From: Polaribacter ponticola | GTDB taxonomy: Bacteria; Bacteroidota; Bacteroidia; Flavobacteriales; Flavobacteriaceae | Length of the DNA: 64,000 nucleotides | Assembly (NCBI RefSeq): GCF_026191475.2 | Contig: NZ_JAOSLC020000003.1 | Coordinates: forward strand, 2,201,001-2,265,000 | Reading direction: 5' to 3' | Shown: in pieces, positions 48,743 to 56,314 of the stretch | Layout of the letters: each line of letters opens with the position of its first letter | Position numbering within the stretch: position 1 is the first letter of the stretch | Position numbers and translations under genes: made by a program | Notes under the pieces: model-generated | What the model saw: only the letters and a program-made list of their open reading frames with translations | Database searches by the model: none | What the model was told of the DNA's origin: nothing

Positions 48743-49660
48743 TTAAAATGTTCCCCAATTTTTCAGTTCCTCCTCACTCCATAAATATGGAAAGAATATT
48801 CTTCTTTGATATTTTGGATGCATGTATTTACGCCAACTACTTCCTCCAGTTGCTTCTAAATCTTTATCGCCACCACCTAAATATTTACCCGCTGCATTGT
48901 AATGAGCCATAACCCACTTAACATTTACAGTGTAATCATAATGACGCATAGCTTTAATAAGTTTTGAATCTAGTTGAACGTCTTCAGGTAATTGTTTAAA
49001 TTTTTTAGATAAATTTATATCGTTATAATCCTCCATAAAATCGATAAAATCACCAATATATTTCTTATCAAATAATTTAATTAAGGTAGATTTTTTACCC
49101 GTTTTATGATTTACACCTGCTGCTTGCCAATATAAGTGGTCATAAGCATTTTTAAATGATGAGTTTCTATCAATAGAATTTCTATAGCGATGATCTATCA
49201 AATTAATTAATTCTGTAGATGCAAATTCTATTTTACGATATTGTGCACTTTGAAATCCACTTGCTGGTGTTAAAGTATTTCTGAATTTTAAATATTGCTC
49301 ACGTTCCATACCATCTGCCATTACAGAAAATGAATTACATAGCATATCAAAATACCTGCTTATGCGCATTAAATGCATAGAGAATTTTTTAGCTGTAACA
49401 TTAACAGCTTTTGCAACTTGATCAATTTCCCATAAAATCATTTTAAACAACAATTCATTTACTTGATGATACATGATAAAAACCATTTCATCTTTTTGAG
49501 TTGTTCTTGGTATTTGCAACCCTAATAAAGCATCTGTTTGGATATAATCCCAATAGGTTATTGGTGTGCTATGTAACAAACCTTCCAACATAGTTTCAAT
49601 CGGAACACCTAATTTATTGTACTTTTCTTCTATTGCTTTTAATATTTCGTCTTTATTCAT
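48743..49660 (-). CDS. Tryptophan 2,3-dioxygenase family protein
   Basis: A haem dioxygenase that opens the tryptophan indole ring to N-formylkynurenine. The 305-residue all-helical protein carries TYWDYIQTDALLGLQIPRT, HQVNELLFKMILWEID and SGFQSAQYRKIEF, the substrate-binding blocks of the TDO family. AHYNAAGKYLGG, near the C-terminus, is typical of this branch. It lies downstream of hppD, separated by an inverted repeat element, and ends in a strong terminator. Together with hppD and hmgA it suggests aromatic amino-acid catabolism. Later kynurenine-pathway genes are not in the window. Confidence 0.88.
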   Translation of the reverse strand: MNKDEILKAIEEKYNKLGVPIETMLEGLLHSTPITYWDYIQTDALLGLQIPRTTQKDEMVFIMYHQVNELLFKMILWEIDQVAKAVNVTAKKFSMHLMRISRYFDMLCNSFSVMADGMEREQYLKFRNTLTPASGFQSAQYRKIEFASTELINLIDHRYRNSIDRNSSFKNAYDHLYWQAAGVNHKTGKKSTLIKLFDKKYIGDFIDFMEDYNDINLSKKFKQLPEDVQLDSKLIKAMRHYDYTVNVKWVMAHYNAAGKYLGGGDKDLEATGGSSWRKYMHPKYQRRIFFPYLWSEEELKNWGTF

Positions 49661-49672
49661 AATGTTAAAATT

Positions 49673-49743
49673 CGTCGTTGCGAGGAACGAAGCAATCTGT
49701 TTTTAATTAAGAGATTACTTCGTCATTCTTCCTCGTAATGACG
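49673..49743. repeat. CGTCGTTGCGAGGAACGAAG inverted repeat
   Basis: The left arm (49673-49698) and the right arm (49712-49743, AGATTACTTCGTCATTCTTC...CGTAATGACG) are near reverse complements. The element fills most of the gap between hppD and the tryptophan dioxygenase gene. Confidence 0.78.
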
Positions 49744-49751
49744 AAATTTTT

Positions 49752-50915
49752 TTAAAGTGTTCCTCTTTTTTCTTGTTCTCTTTCGATTGATTCAAACAAG
49801 GCTTTAAAGTTTCCTGCTCCAAAACCACGAGCTCCCATTCTTTGAATAATTTCAAAAAATAAGGTTGGTCTATCTTCTACTGGTTTTGTAAAAATCTGTA
49901 ATAAATATCCTTCTTCATCTGCATCAATCATAATACCTAAACCTTTCAGTTTTTCGATATCTTCTTTTAACTCATGACTAAATTCTTCTAATCTTCCTGG
50001 AACTGATTTGTAATATTCATCTGGTGGCGTTGATAAAAACTCAACACCGTTTGCTCTTAATTGAGAAACAGTTTTTAAAATATCATCAGTTGCAACGGCA
50101 ATATGTTGTACTCCTGCGCCTTCGTAAAAGTCTAAATATTCTTCAATTTGAGAGCGTTTTGCTGCTTTTGCTGGTTCATTAATTGGAAACTTAATTCTAC
50201 CGTTTCCGTTAGACATTACTTTACTCATTAATGCTGAGTATTCTGTGTGAATTTGTTTGTCATCAAACGATAAAAAGTTTTCAAACCCCATAACATCTTC
50301 GTACCATTTTACCCAAACATCCATTTGATTCCAACCAACATTACCAACCATATGATCGATATATTTTAAACCTGCTGCTGGCGGATTGTAATCTGATTCC
50401 CATTTCTCAAATCCTGGTAAAAATGCTCCGTTGTAGTTTTTACGTTCAACAAACATGTGAACTGTTTCTCCGTAGGTGTAAATTCCTGCTCTTACAACTT
50501 CTCCATGTTCGTCTTTTTCTACGGTTGGTTCCATATAAGATTTCGCTCCGCGAGAAGTAGTTTCTTTATAAGCTTGTCTTGCATCTTCTACCCAAAGTGC
50601 TACAATTTTAACTCCGTCTCCATGTTTTACAATATGGTCGTTAATTGGTGATTTACTGTTTAGCGGAGTTGTAAGCATCAACTTAATTTTGTCTTGCGTT
50701 AATACATAACTAACAGAATCTGTTGCTCCGGTTTCTAATCCACGATATGCATGCGATTGAAATCCGAATGCAGTTTTGTAAAAATGCGCTGCTTGTTTTG
50801 CGTTACCTACGTAAAACTCAACGTAATCTGTTCCTAAAAGTGGAAGAAAATCTTGTGCTCCTTCAAATATTTTTTCTAAACCGTAGTTTACTGATTTTAT
50901 TTCTTTTTTACTCAT
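49752..50915 (-). CDS. hppD: 4-hydroxyphenylpyruvate dioxygenase
   Basis: A non-haem Fe(II) enzyme that turns 4-hydroxyphenylpyruvate into homogentisate in tyrosine breakdown. The 387-residue protein has two vicinal-oxygen-chelate repeats: the N-terminal LLGTDYVEFYVGNAKQAAHF and the catalytic C-terminal half with IDHMVGNVGWNQMD, GAGVQHIAVATDDI and LFFEIIQRMGARGFGAGNFK. The three iron ligands (two His, one Glu) are in these last blocks. It lies between hmgA, which uses its product, and the tryptophan dioxygenase gene, separated from each by repeat-bearing gaps. Confidence 0.95.
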   Translation of the reverse strand: MSKKEIKSVNYGLEKIFEGAQDFLPLLGTDYVEFYVGNAKQAAHFYKTAFGFQSHAYRGLETGATDSVSYVLTQDKIKLMLTTPLNSKSPINDHIVKHGDGVKIVALWVEDARQAYKETTSRGAKSYMEPTVEKDEHGEVVRAGIYTYGETVHMFVERKNYNGAFLPGFEKWESDYNPPAAGLKYIDHMVGNVGWNQMDVWVKWYEDVMGFENFLSFDDKQIHTEYSALMSKVMSNGNGRIKFPINEPAKAAKRSQIEEYLDFYEGAGVQHIAVATDDILKTVSQLRANGVEFLSTPPDEYYKSVPGRLEEFSHELKEDIEKLKGLGIMIDADEEGYLLQIFTKPVEDRPTLFFEIIQRMGARGFGAGNFKALFESIEREQEKRGTL

Positions 50916-51043
50916 GATGTTTTATTCTTTTTAGACCTAAAGGTTTTTATACTGAATCAAGTTCAGCACAAGAAACCTGTGAGGTCTTATGTTTATAAAT
51001 TAGCGATTTCTTTAATATAGCACTGTTTCTTCAAAACAGGTTT

Positions 51044-51128
51044 AGCCCAGATTGAAGCATTTGTTTGAGCTCTTTTTTATTCTTTTTCTGAATAAAAAAA
51101 GCGAGTTCGAAAAGCTGGAAATAGCTTC
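51044..51128. repeat. Structured intergenic element, copy 1
   Basis: The sequence AGCCCAGATTGAAGCATTTG, then GAGCTC-TTTTTTATTC / GAATAAAAAAAGC as a hairpin, then CGAAAAGCTGGAAATAGCTT. It shares its core with 54550-54666. The remaining parts of the 320-bp gap hold a half copy of the GAATCAAGTTCAGC repeat (about 50953-50968) and a small CTTCCCTTCGGGAAG hairpin (51209-51223). Confidence 0.65.
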
Positions 51129-51237
51129 TAATTATTTTTATTTTAATGAACGTTTTATTTTTTTACCACATAGTAACATAGAAAACATAGTTTTTTACGT
51201 TACTCGTTTCTTCCCTTCGGGAAGATTAAGATGGGAT

Positions 51238-52395
51238 TTACTCTAACCAAGATTTATAATAATCTTCATCGGCAATTTTCATGGCTTCTTCGGTAACTTG
51301 TAACGGCTTAAATGTATCAACCATAACCGCCAATTCTTCGGTTTTTGTTTTACCAATACTTTTTTCTGTCGTTCCTGGGTGTGGTCCGTGAGGAATACCT
51401 GCTGGATGCAAGGAAATATGGCCTTGATCGATATCGTTTCTGCTCATAAAATCGCCATCTACATAATACAAAACCTCGTCGGAATCTATATTACTGTGAT
51501 TGTATGGCGCAGGAATTGAATTTGGATGATAATCGTACAAACGTGGAACGAATGAACAAATTACAAATGTATTTGTCTCAAAAGTTTGATGTACTGGTGG
51601 CGGTTGATGAATGCGACCTGTTATTGGTTCAAAATCGTGAATTGAAAATGCATACGGAAAGTTATATCCATCATAACCCACAACATCAAAAGGATGCGAA
51701 GCATAGACCATTTCTATAATTTCACCTTGTTTTTTTACTTTGATTAAGAAATCTCCTAACTCGTTATAGGTTTCTAATTCTTGTGGTCTGCGTAGATCGC
51801 GCTCACAAAATGGCGAATGTTCTAGCAATTGACCAAACCAGTTTCTGTAACGTTTTGGCGTGTACACTGGGCTGTAAGATTCTACAATAAAAAGACGATT
51901 ATTTTCATCATCGAAGTCTAATTTGTAAATAATTCCACGAGGAATTACTAAATAATCTCCGTATTTAAAGTCGATGTTTCCAAGATGAGTTCTTAATTTT
52001 CCGGTTCCTTTATGGATGAAAATTACCTCATCTGCATCGGTATTTTTATAAAAATAATCTTTGGTAGATTGTTTTGGGGCCGCCAGAATAATATTACAAT
52101 CAGAGTTTGTTAAAACAACTTTTCTACTTTCTAAATAGTCGTTTTCTGGCGGCACTTGAAATCCGCGAAACCTGTAAGATTGAATATTATTTGCTTTGGC
52201 AATTTTTGGCTTTACCGGATATTGCTTTCTAATTTCTTTGACCATTGTTGGTCTGTGTTCGTGGTATGAGTTGGTAGACATTCCGTCGAAACCAATAGTA
52301 CCAAACAGTTGCTCGTAATATAAAGAACCGTCTTTTTTACGAAATTGTGTGTGGCGTTTTGGTGGAATTTCTCCTAATTTATGATAAAAAGGCAT
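51238..52395 (-). CDS. hmgA: Homogentisate 1,2-dioxygenase
   Basis: Cleaves the homogentisate ring in tyrosine and phenylalanine breakdown. The 385-residue cupin-fold protein starts MPFYHKLGEIPPKRHTQFRK, and its active-site region contains SLHPAGIPHGPHPG, where the iron-binding His cluster lies, and VYASHPFDVVGYDGYNFPY. The next enzyme needed, maleylacetoacetate isomerase or fumarylacetoacetase, is not in the window. hppD follows in the same direction after 322 bp of repeat-rich DNA. Confidence 0.95.
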   Translation of the reverse strand: MPFYHKLGEIPPKRHTQFRKKDGSLYYEQLFGTIGFDGMSTNSYHEHRPTMVKEIRKQYPVKPKIAKANNIQSYRFRGFQVPPENDYLESRKVVLTNSDCNIILAAPKQSTKDYFYKNTDADEVIFIHKGTGKLRTHLGNIDFKYGDYLVIPRGIIYKLDFDDENNRLFIVESYSPVYTPKRYRNWFGQLLEHSPFCERDLRRPQELETYNELGDFLIKVKKQGEIIEMVYASHPFDVVGYDGYNFPYAFSIHDFEPITGRIHQPPPVHQTFETNTFVICSFVPRLYDYHPNSIPAPYNHSNIDSDEVLYYVDGDFMSRNDIDQGHISLHPAGIPHGPHPGTTEKSIGKTKTEELAVMVDTFKPLQVTEEAMKIADEDYYKSWLE

Positions 52396-52632
52396 TTTTT
52401 AATGTATTAATGAGTTAATAAAACAATGTAACAATTGTGTAATTGATACATTTTAACATTGATATATTAGTACATTTAACCCTTATTCCGGATTACGTTT
52501 TATCAAATATTTTAAAAGTGACAGTAAGTCTAAATACATTTTTTAGCCCTTTTAAGTTGGTTGCTCTACAAATATACAGAAAGTTTTTGTAGAAGTTATA
52601 AGTTAAGAGCTGGAAGTTGGATGTTGAAAAAA

Positions 52633-52962
52633 TTAACTTTCTGGAGCGAGTTCCACTTCTAATCCGTCCATTTCTTGTGTTATTTGAATCTGACAACCTA
52701 ACCTACTATTGTCTTCTACATGAAACGCTTCTGCTAACATCAAATCTTCATCAATTCCCATTTCTGGTAACTTATGGTTAGATTTTACATAACATTGGCA
52801 AGATGCACACATTGCCATTCCGCCACAAATACCAATAGTTCCTTCAGGAGCTAATTCATAAGAACGTACAACTTCCATTAAATTCATTGCCATGTCTGTT
52901 GGCGCAAGAATTTCATGGAGTTTTCCTTCTCGGTCGGTTATTTTTAGGGTGATATCTTTCAT
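52633..52962 (-). CDS. 2Fe-2S ferredoxin (adrenodoxin-like)
   Basis: A 109-residue electron carrier. The cluster ligands are seen in GICGGMAMCASCQCYV plus a distant GCQIQIT, the Cx5CxxC...C pattern of vertebrate/bacterial-type [2Fe-2S] ferredoxins. ITDREGKLHEILAPTD forms the first ubiquitin-like strands. The gene lies downstream of the FAD reductase on the minus strand, separated by a four-helix-bundle cassette. Its likely reductase is the protein at 53388-54443, and electrons could go to desaturase or oxygenase enzymes. About 238 bp between this gene and hmgA hold no feature I can support. Confidence 0.9.
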   Translation of the reverse strand: MKDITLKITDREGKLHEILAPTDMAMNLMEVVRSYELAPEGTIGICGGMAMCASCQCYVKSNHKLPEMGIDEDLMLAEAFHVEDNSRLGCQIQITQEMDGLEVELAPES

Positions 52963-52972
52963 AGGAATCAGG

Positions 52973-52997
52973 GTTTAGTAGTTAGGTGTTAGTTGGA
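52973..52997. repeat. GTTAG-type repeat, left flank of the four-helix-bundle gene
   Basis: GTTTAGTAGTTAGGTGTTAG followed by TTGGA. The right flank of the gene at 53346-53395 carries the complementary CTAACTACTAA words in inverted orientation. Confidence 0.5.
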
Positions 52998-53345
52998 TTA
53001 CTTTAAAGATTTGATTAAACCAAAAATCATTCTTGCAATTTCATTTGAATTATCAATTAATTTTTTGGCTGATAATTCAGGAATAAAATTTAATCTTACG
53101 GCTAAATAAAGCATAGAACGGACTTCACTATTTGATGCTAACGAAAAATAAAAAAACCTTTTGAAATCTGGATTTGAACTTCTATCAAAACCTTCAGCAA
53201 TATTATTTGAAATAGAAACTAAAGCTCTTTTTATCTGATCATTAAAAGAAAAATCCTTATTGTTTTTAAACTCATTATAAATTGCAACTGAAAAATCTTG
53301 AGATTTTTGCCAAAAAATAATGTCTTCAAATTTTTGAATTGCCAT
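52998..53345 (-). CDS. Four-helix-bundle protein (23S rRNA intervening-sequence type, S23/IVP)
   Basis: A 115-residue protein of the four-helix-bundle family first noted in intervening sequences of 23S rRNA genes. Hallmarks are KFEDIIFWQKSQDFS, NDQIKRALVSISNNIAEGFD, DFKRFFYFSLASNSEVRSM and a C-terminal amphipathic helix. It is compact, has no catalytic motif and may form a pentameric nucleic-acid-binding bundle, as known family members do. Here it is not in rRNA; it is wedged between the ferredoxin reductase and ferredoxin genes, with GTTAG-type repeats inverted on each side. That placement suggests a mobile cassette, but mobility is inference. Confidence 0.85.
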   Translation of the reverse strand: MAIQKFEDIIFWQKSQDFSVAIYNEFKNNKDFSFNDQIKRALVSISNNIAEGFDRSSNPDFKRFFYFSLASNSEVRSMLYLAVRLNFIPELSAKKLIDNSNEIARMIFGLIKSLK

Positions 53346-53395
53346 AACTAAACTGTTTACTAACCACTAATTCCTCTTTACTAACTACTAATTTA
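53346..53395. repeat. CTAAC-type repeat, right flank of the four-helix-bundle gene
   Basis: It contains TTTACTAACCACTAATTCC and CTTTACTAACTACTAATTT, two direct near-copies that are inverted relative to 52973-52997. Its end overlaps the stop codon of the reductase gene. Confidence 0.5.
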
Positions 53396-54443
53396 TTTTC
53401 TTAACCACCGCTTTTGGGGCTTCTTTTTTGGTTCCATCGAAACCTTCTACACCTCCAACAGTTGTGTATTTCATAACGTATTTTTTATCTGGAAAAATGC
53501 GTTTGTAAGCACTTTGACACATTAATGTTGCTTCGTGGAAACCGCACAGAATTAACTTTAATTTTCCTGGATATGTATTTACGTCTCCAATCGCGTAAAT
53601 TCCTTCTCGGTTGGTTTGATAATCTAACGCATTGTTTACTTTAATTGCGTTTTTCTCTATTTCTAATCCCCAATTTGCAATTGGACCTAACTTTGGCGAC
53701 AATCCAAAAAGCGGAATAAAATGATCGGTTTCTATTGTAAATGGCTCTTCTCCTTTTTGTACTACAGAAACACCTTCAACTTTATCGGTTCCAATAATTC
53801 CTTTAACTTCTGCAGGTGTAATCATGGTAATTTTACCTGCGTCTTTTAATTCTTGTACTTTATCAACTGAATCTAAAGCGCCTCTAAATTCGTTTCTTCT
53901 GTGAATTAACGTTACTGAAGAAGCAACATCTGTTAAGAATATTGACCAATCTAAAGCAGAATCTCCTCCTCCAGAAATAACTACTTTTTTATCTCTGTAA
54001 AATTCTGGATCTCTAATTATGTATTCGACACCTTTATCTTCAAAATCTGCAATGTTTGGAATTGGTGGTTTTCTTGGTTCAAAAGAACCTAATCCACCAG
54101 CAATAGCAACTACTTTTGCATGATGTTTTGTGCCTTTATTTGTGGTTACAATAAAGGTTTCGTCTTCTTGTTTTTCTATAGTTTCTGCGCGTTCTCCTAA
54201 TGTAAAACCTGGTTCAAATTGTTTAATTTGTTCCATTAATTTATCGGTTAAATCGCCCGCTAATATTTCTGGATAAGCTGGAATATCATAAATAGGCTTC
54301 TTTGGATAAATTTCTGAACATTGTCCGCCAGCTTGTGGCAACGCATCTATTAAATGACAACGGAGTTTTAATAAACCTGCTTCGAAAACAGTAAAAAGTC
54401 CGGTTGGTCCTGCTCCAATAATTAAGATATCTGTTGTAATCAC
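53388..54443 (-). CDS. Thioredoxin-reductase-like ferredoxin-NADP reductase
   Basis: A 351-residue FAD/NAD(P)-binding oxidoreductase. The FAD loop is TDILIIGAGPTGLFTVFEAG at residues 3-22, the NADPH loop VVISGGGDSALDW lies near 160, and a final FAD motif GIYAIGDVNTYPG near 290. There is no CxxC between the nucleotide domains, so it is not a thioredoxin reductase but fits the TrxR-like ferredoxin-NADP reductase class. The neighbouring 2Fe-2S ferredoxin (52633-52962) is its probable partner. The C-terminal codons overlap a repeat, so the annotated tail may have been changed slightly by insertion. Confidence 0.87.
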   Translation of the reverse strand: MITTDILIIGAGPTGLFTVFEAGLLKLRCHLIDALPQAGGQCSEIYPKKPIYDIPAYPEILAGDLTDKLMEQIKQFEPGFTLGERAETIEKQEDETFIVTTNKGTKHHAKVVAIAGGLGSFEPRKPPIPNIADFEDKGVEYIIRDPEFYRDKKVVISGGGDSALDWSIFLTDVASSVTLIHRRNEFRGALDSVDKVQELKDAGKITMITPAEVKGIIGTDKVEGVSVVQKGEEPFTIETDHFIPLFGLSPKLGPIANWGLEIEKNAIKVNNALDYQTNREGIYAIGDVNTYPGKLKLILCGFHEATLMCQSAYKRIFPDKKYVMKYTTVGGVEGFDGTKKEAPKAVVKKIN

Positions 54444-54460
54444 TTTTTTAAATTTTACTT

Positions 54461-54527
54461 CGTTAATTGAGAAAAACGAAGTAATCTACTTATTAATAAA
54501 GAGATTGCTTCGTTCCTCGCAATGACG
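54461..54527. repeat. GCAATGACG-type inverted repeat before the reductase gene
   Basis: CGTTAATTGAGAAAAACGAA is followed by GTAATCT, and the far arm is AGATTGCTTCGTTCCTCGCA plus ATGACG, related to the elements at 14226 and 49673. Confidence 0.7.
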
Positions 54528-54549
54528 TACTTTAATTTTTTATGCTGTT

Positions 54550-54666
54550 GAGCGCGTTAGGGATTGAAGCAACTGTTTGAGCTCTTTTTTACTTTTTTCA
54601 AGTAAAAAAAGCGAGTGCGAAAAGCCCGACTTGGTCCTGAATGCCTTCAGGATAAAGGAACGCCCA
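54550..54666. repeat. Structured intergenic element, copy 2
   Basis: GAGCGCGTTAGGGATTGAAG, a GAGCTC...GCGAGTGCG hairpin with TTTACTTTTTTC / AAGTAAAAAAAGC inside, GAAAAGCCCGACTT, then a CCTGAATGCCTTCAGG hairpin and GGAACGCCC. GCGTTAGGG can pair with the terminal CGCC-containing part, so the whole may fold as one RNA-like structure. It shares its core with 51044-51128. Confidence 0.65.
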
Positions 54667-54709
54667 AAATTATATTTTTTTGAATGCTTAAAAACTGATT
54701 TTTGTCAGC

Positions 54710-54946
54710 TTATTGAACATTTATAACTTCTTCAATTTGTGGCGCGTACTTTTTAATGGTAGCTTCAACTCCGTTTTTCAACGTCATTTGATTTACGGAA
54801 CAACCAATACAAGCGCCTTCTAACTGCACTTTTACCGTGTTGTTCTCTATAGATAAAAGCTTAATATTTCCACCATCGCTTATTAAAAATGGACGAATTT
54901 CTTCTAAGGCTTTTTCTACGTTATTTTGTGTTTCTGTTGCTGTCAT
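54710..54946 (-). CDS. NifU-like Fe-S scaffold protein
   Basis: A 78-residue NifU C-terminal-type domain that carries and passes on Fe-S clusters. The cluster cysteines are in EGACIGCSVNQMTLKNG (CxxC), preceded by IRPFLISDGGNIKLL, which is the standard family opening. It starts 9 bp after the Mrp gene on the same strand, so the two form a cluster-assembly pair. The next genes downstream are a flavin reductase and a 2Fe-2S ferredoxin, a natural client. Confidence 0.93.
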   Translation of the reverse strand: MTATETQNNVEKALEEIRPFLISDGGNIKLLSIENNTVKVQLEGACIGCSVNQMTLKNGVEATIKKYAPQIEEVINVQ

Positions 54947-54955
54947 AATCTGAGA

Positions 54956-56089
54956 TTATTTTGTGCTACAACCACTCATTGTTGTAATTCTTACAACTTC
55001 GGTTGGTGGTAAATTTGCATTTCTTTTTAATAATTGAGAAACCATTTCTTTAGTAATATCGGCAAAAGCTTTTTCTAACTTTGTTCCGTTTTGTAATGCT
55101 ACGGGATGACCAACATCACCGGCTTCTCTTACGCTTTGTACTAAAGGAATTTCTCCTAAAAATTGTGTTTTTATATCTTCTGCAAGATTCTTTGCTCCGT
55201 CTTTACCGAAAATATAGTATTTGTTTTCTGGCAATTCTTCTGGTGTAAAATATGCCATATTTTCTATAATTCCTAAAACAGGAACGTTTATGCTTTCTTG
55301 TTGAAACATTGCAACTCCTTTTTTAGCATCTGCCAAGGCAATGTTTTGAGGTGTACTTACAACAACTGCGCCGTTTATTGGTAAGGCTTGTACTATTGAT
55401 AAGTGCACGTCTCCTGTTCCTGGTGGTAAATCGATTAATAAGAAATCTAACTCGCCCCAATCTGCATCAAAAATTAATTGATTTAATGCTTTTGAAGCCA
55501 TTGGTCCACGCCAAATTACTGCTTGATCTGGATTTGTGAAAAACCCTAAAGACAATAATTTTACGCCGTAATTTTCTACGGGTTTCATTTTAGAACGGCC
55601 TTCTACTTTTACTGAAAGTGGTCTTTCTTTTTCTACATCGAACATTATATGCTGTGATGGACCGTAAACATCTGCATCTAAAACACCTACTTTAAAGCCC
55701 ATTTTTGCTAAAGAAATAGCAGTATTTGCTGTAATTGTAGATTTACCAACTCCACCTTTTCCTGATGCAATGGCAATAATGTTCTGAATATTAGGAATTT
55801 CTTTTCCGCGAATTTGATTCGGATTTTCCTTTGGTGCAGCCGCAACAACTTTTACAGTTACTTTTACATCAATTTCTTCGCCAAAAGCAGTTTTTAAAGC
55901 TTTTGTAATTTCTGTATCAACTTTCTTTTTTGCTTGTAAGGTTGGATTGCTAATTGTTACGTCTATTAAAACCTCGTTACCGAAAGTTACTACGTTTGTA
56001 ACATTATTATTTTCTATTAAACTTTTACCTTCTCCTGGTGCAGTAATAGTTTCTAATACTTTATATATATCTTGTTTTTTAAAACTCAC
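54956..56089 (-). CDS. mrp: Mrp/NBP35-family Fe-S cluster carrier ATPase
   Basis: A P-loop ATPase that delivers Fe-S clusters. The 377-residue protein has an N-terminal DUF59/MIP18 domain (about 1-85), the deviant Walker A GKGGVGKSTITANTAI near residue 112, DADVYGPS, and a short C-terminal TTMSGCSTK. The usual CxxC of Mrp/Nbp35 is not evident in the nucleotide domain; Cys is found only near the end, so cluster binding would need checking. NifU follows 9 bp downstream. A -7 box lies 27 bases upstream. Confidence 0.9.
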   Translation of the reverse strand: MSFKKQDIYKVLETITAPGEGKSLIENNNVTNVVTFGNEVLIDVTISNPTLQAKKKVDTEITKALKTAFGEEIDVKVTVKVVAAAPKENPNQIRGKEIPNIQNIIAIASGKGGVGKSTITANTAISLAKMGFKVGVLDADVYGPSQHIMFDVEKERPLSVKVEGRSKMKPVENYGVKLLSLGFFTNPDQAVIWRGPMASKALNQLIFDADWGELDFLLIDLPPGTGDVHLSIVQALPINGAVVVSTPQNIALADAKKGVAMFQQESINVPVLGIIENMAYFTPEELPENKYYIFGKDGAKNLAEDIKTQFLGEIPLVQSVREAGDVGHPVALQNGTKLEKAFADITKEMVSQLLKRNANLPPTEVVRITTMSGCSTK

Positions 56090-56115
56090 GTCTTATCTTT
56101 ATTTAATCTTGATTG

Positions 56116-56150
56116 CAAAGATACGTCTTAGTAAGCAGAAAATAAAGCAA
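56116..56150 (-). promoter_or_regulatory. Candidate promoter of the mrp-nifU operon
   Basis: On the minus strand TTG (56148-56150), 24 bases, then TATCTTTG (56116-56123). The -7 box is exact to TAnnTTTG; the spacing is a little long. Confidence 0.5.
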
Positions 56151-56206
56151 GTAGATTGTGATTATTTATGGATTGATAAGATAGGATTATAACAGTTAGT
56201 CTTATA

Positions 56207-56241
56207 ATTATTTCCTAATTTTTAAAAAATTAGGAAATAAT
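56207..56241. promoter_or_regulatory. 35-bp palindrome upstream of the fic gene (candidate operator)
   Basis: Seventeen-base arms, ATTATTTCCTAATTTTT and AAAAATTAGGAAATAAT, pair perfectly around one base. A third half-site AATTAGGAAATA occurs at 56294-56305, beyond the -7 box, so the promoter is bracketed by copies. There is no T-tract, so an operator is more likely than a terminator. Confidence 0.6.
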
Positions 56242-56252
56242 AGAATAAAACG

Positions 56253-56260
56253 TATATTTG
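56253..56260 (+). promoter_or_regulatory. -7 box of the fic gene with tandem TAATTATTTG copies
   Basis: TATATTTG (TAnnTTTG) lies 55 bases before the fic start. Two exact tandem TAATTATTTG units (56261-56270, 56271-56280) follow at once, ending in the same ATTTG. Confidence 0.55.
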
Positions 56261-56314
56261 TAATTATTTGTAATTATTTGTAAATTTTATAATAATTAGG
56301 AAATATTTTTAATT

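Noticed and set aside
52493..52696. 67-codon minus-strand frame overlapping the ferredoxin gene end
   Set aside because: It is in the wrong frame of the ferredoxin gene and then runs into intergenic DNA with no recognisable protein.
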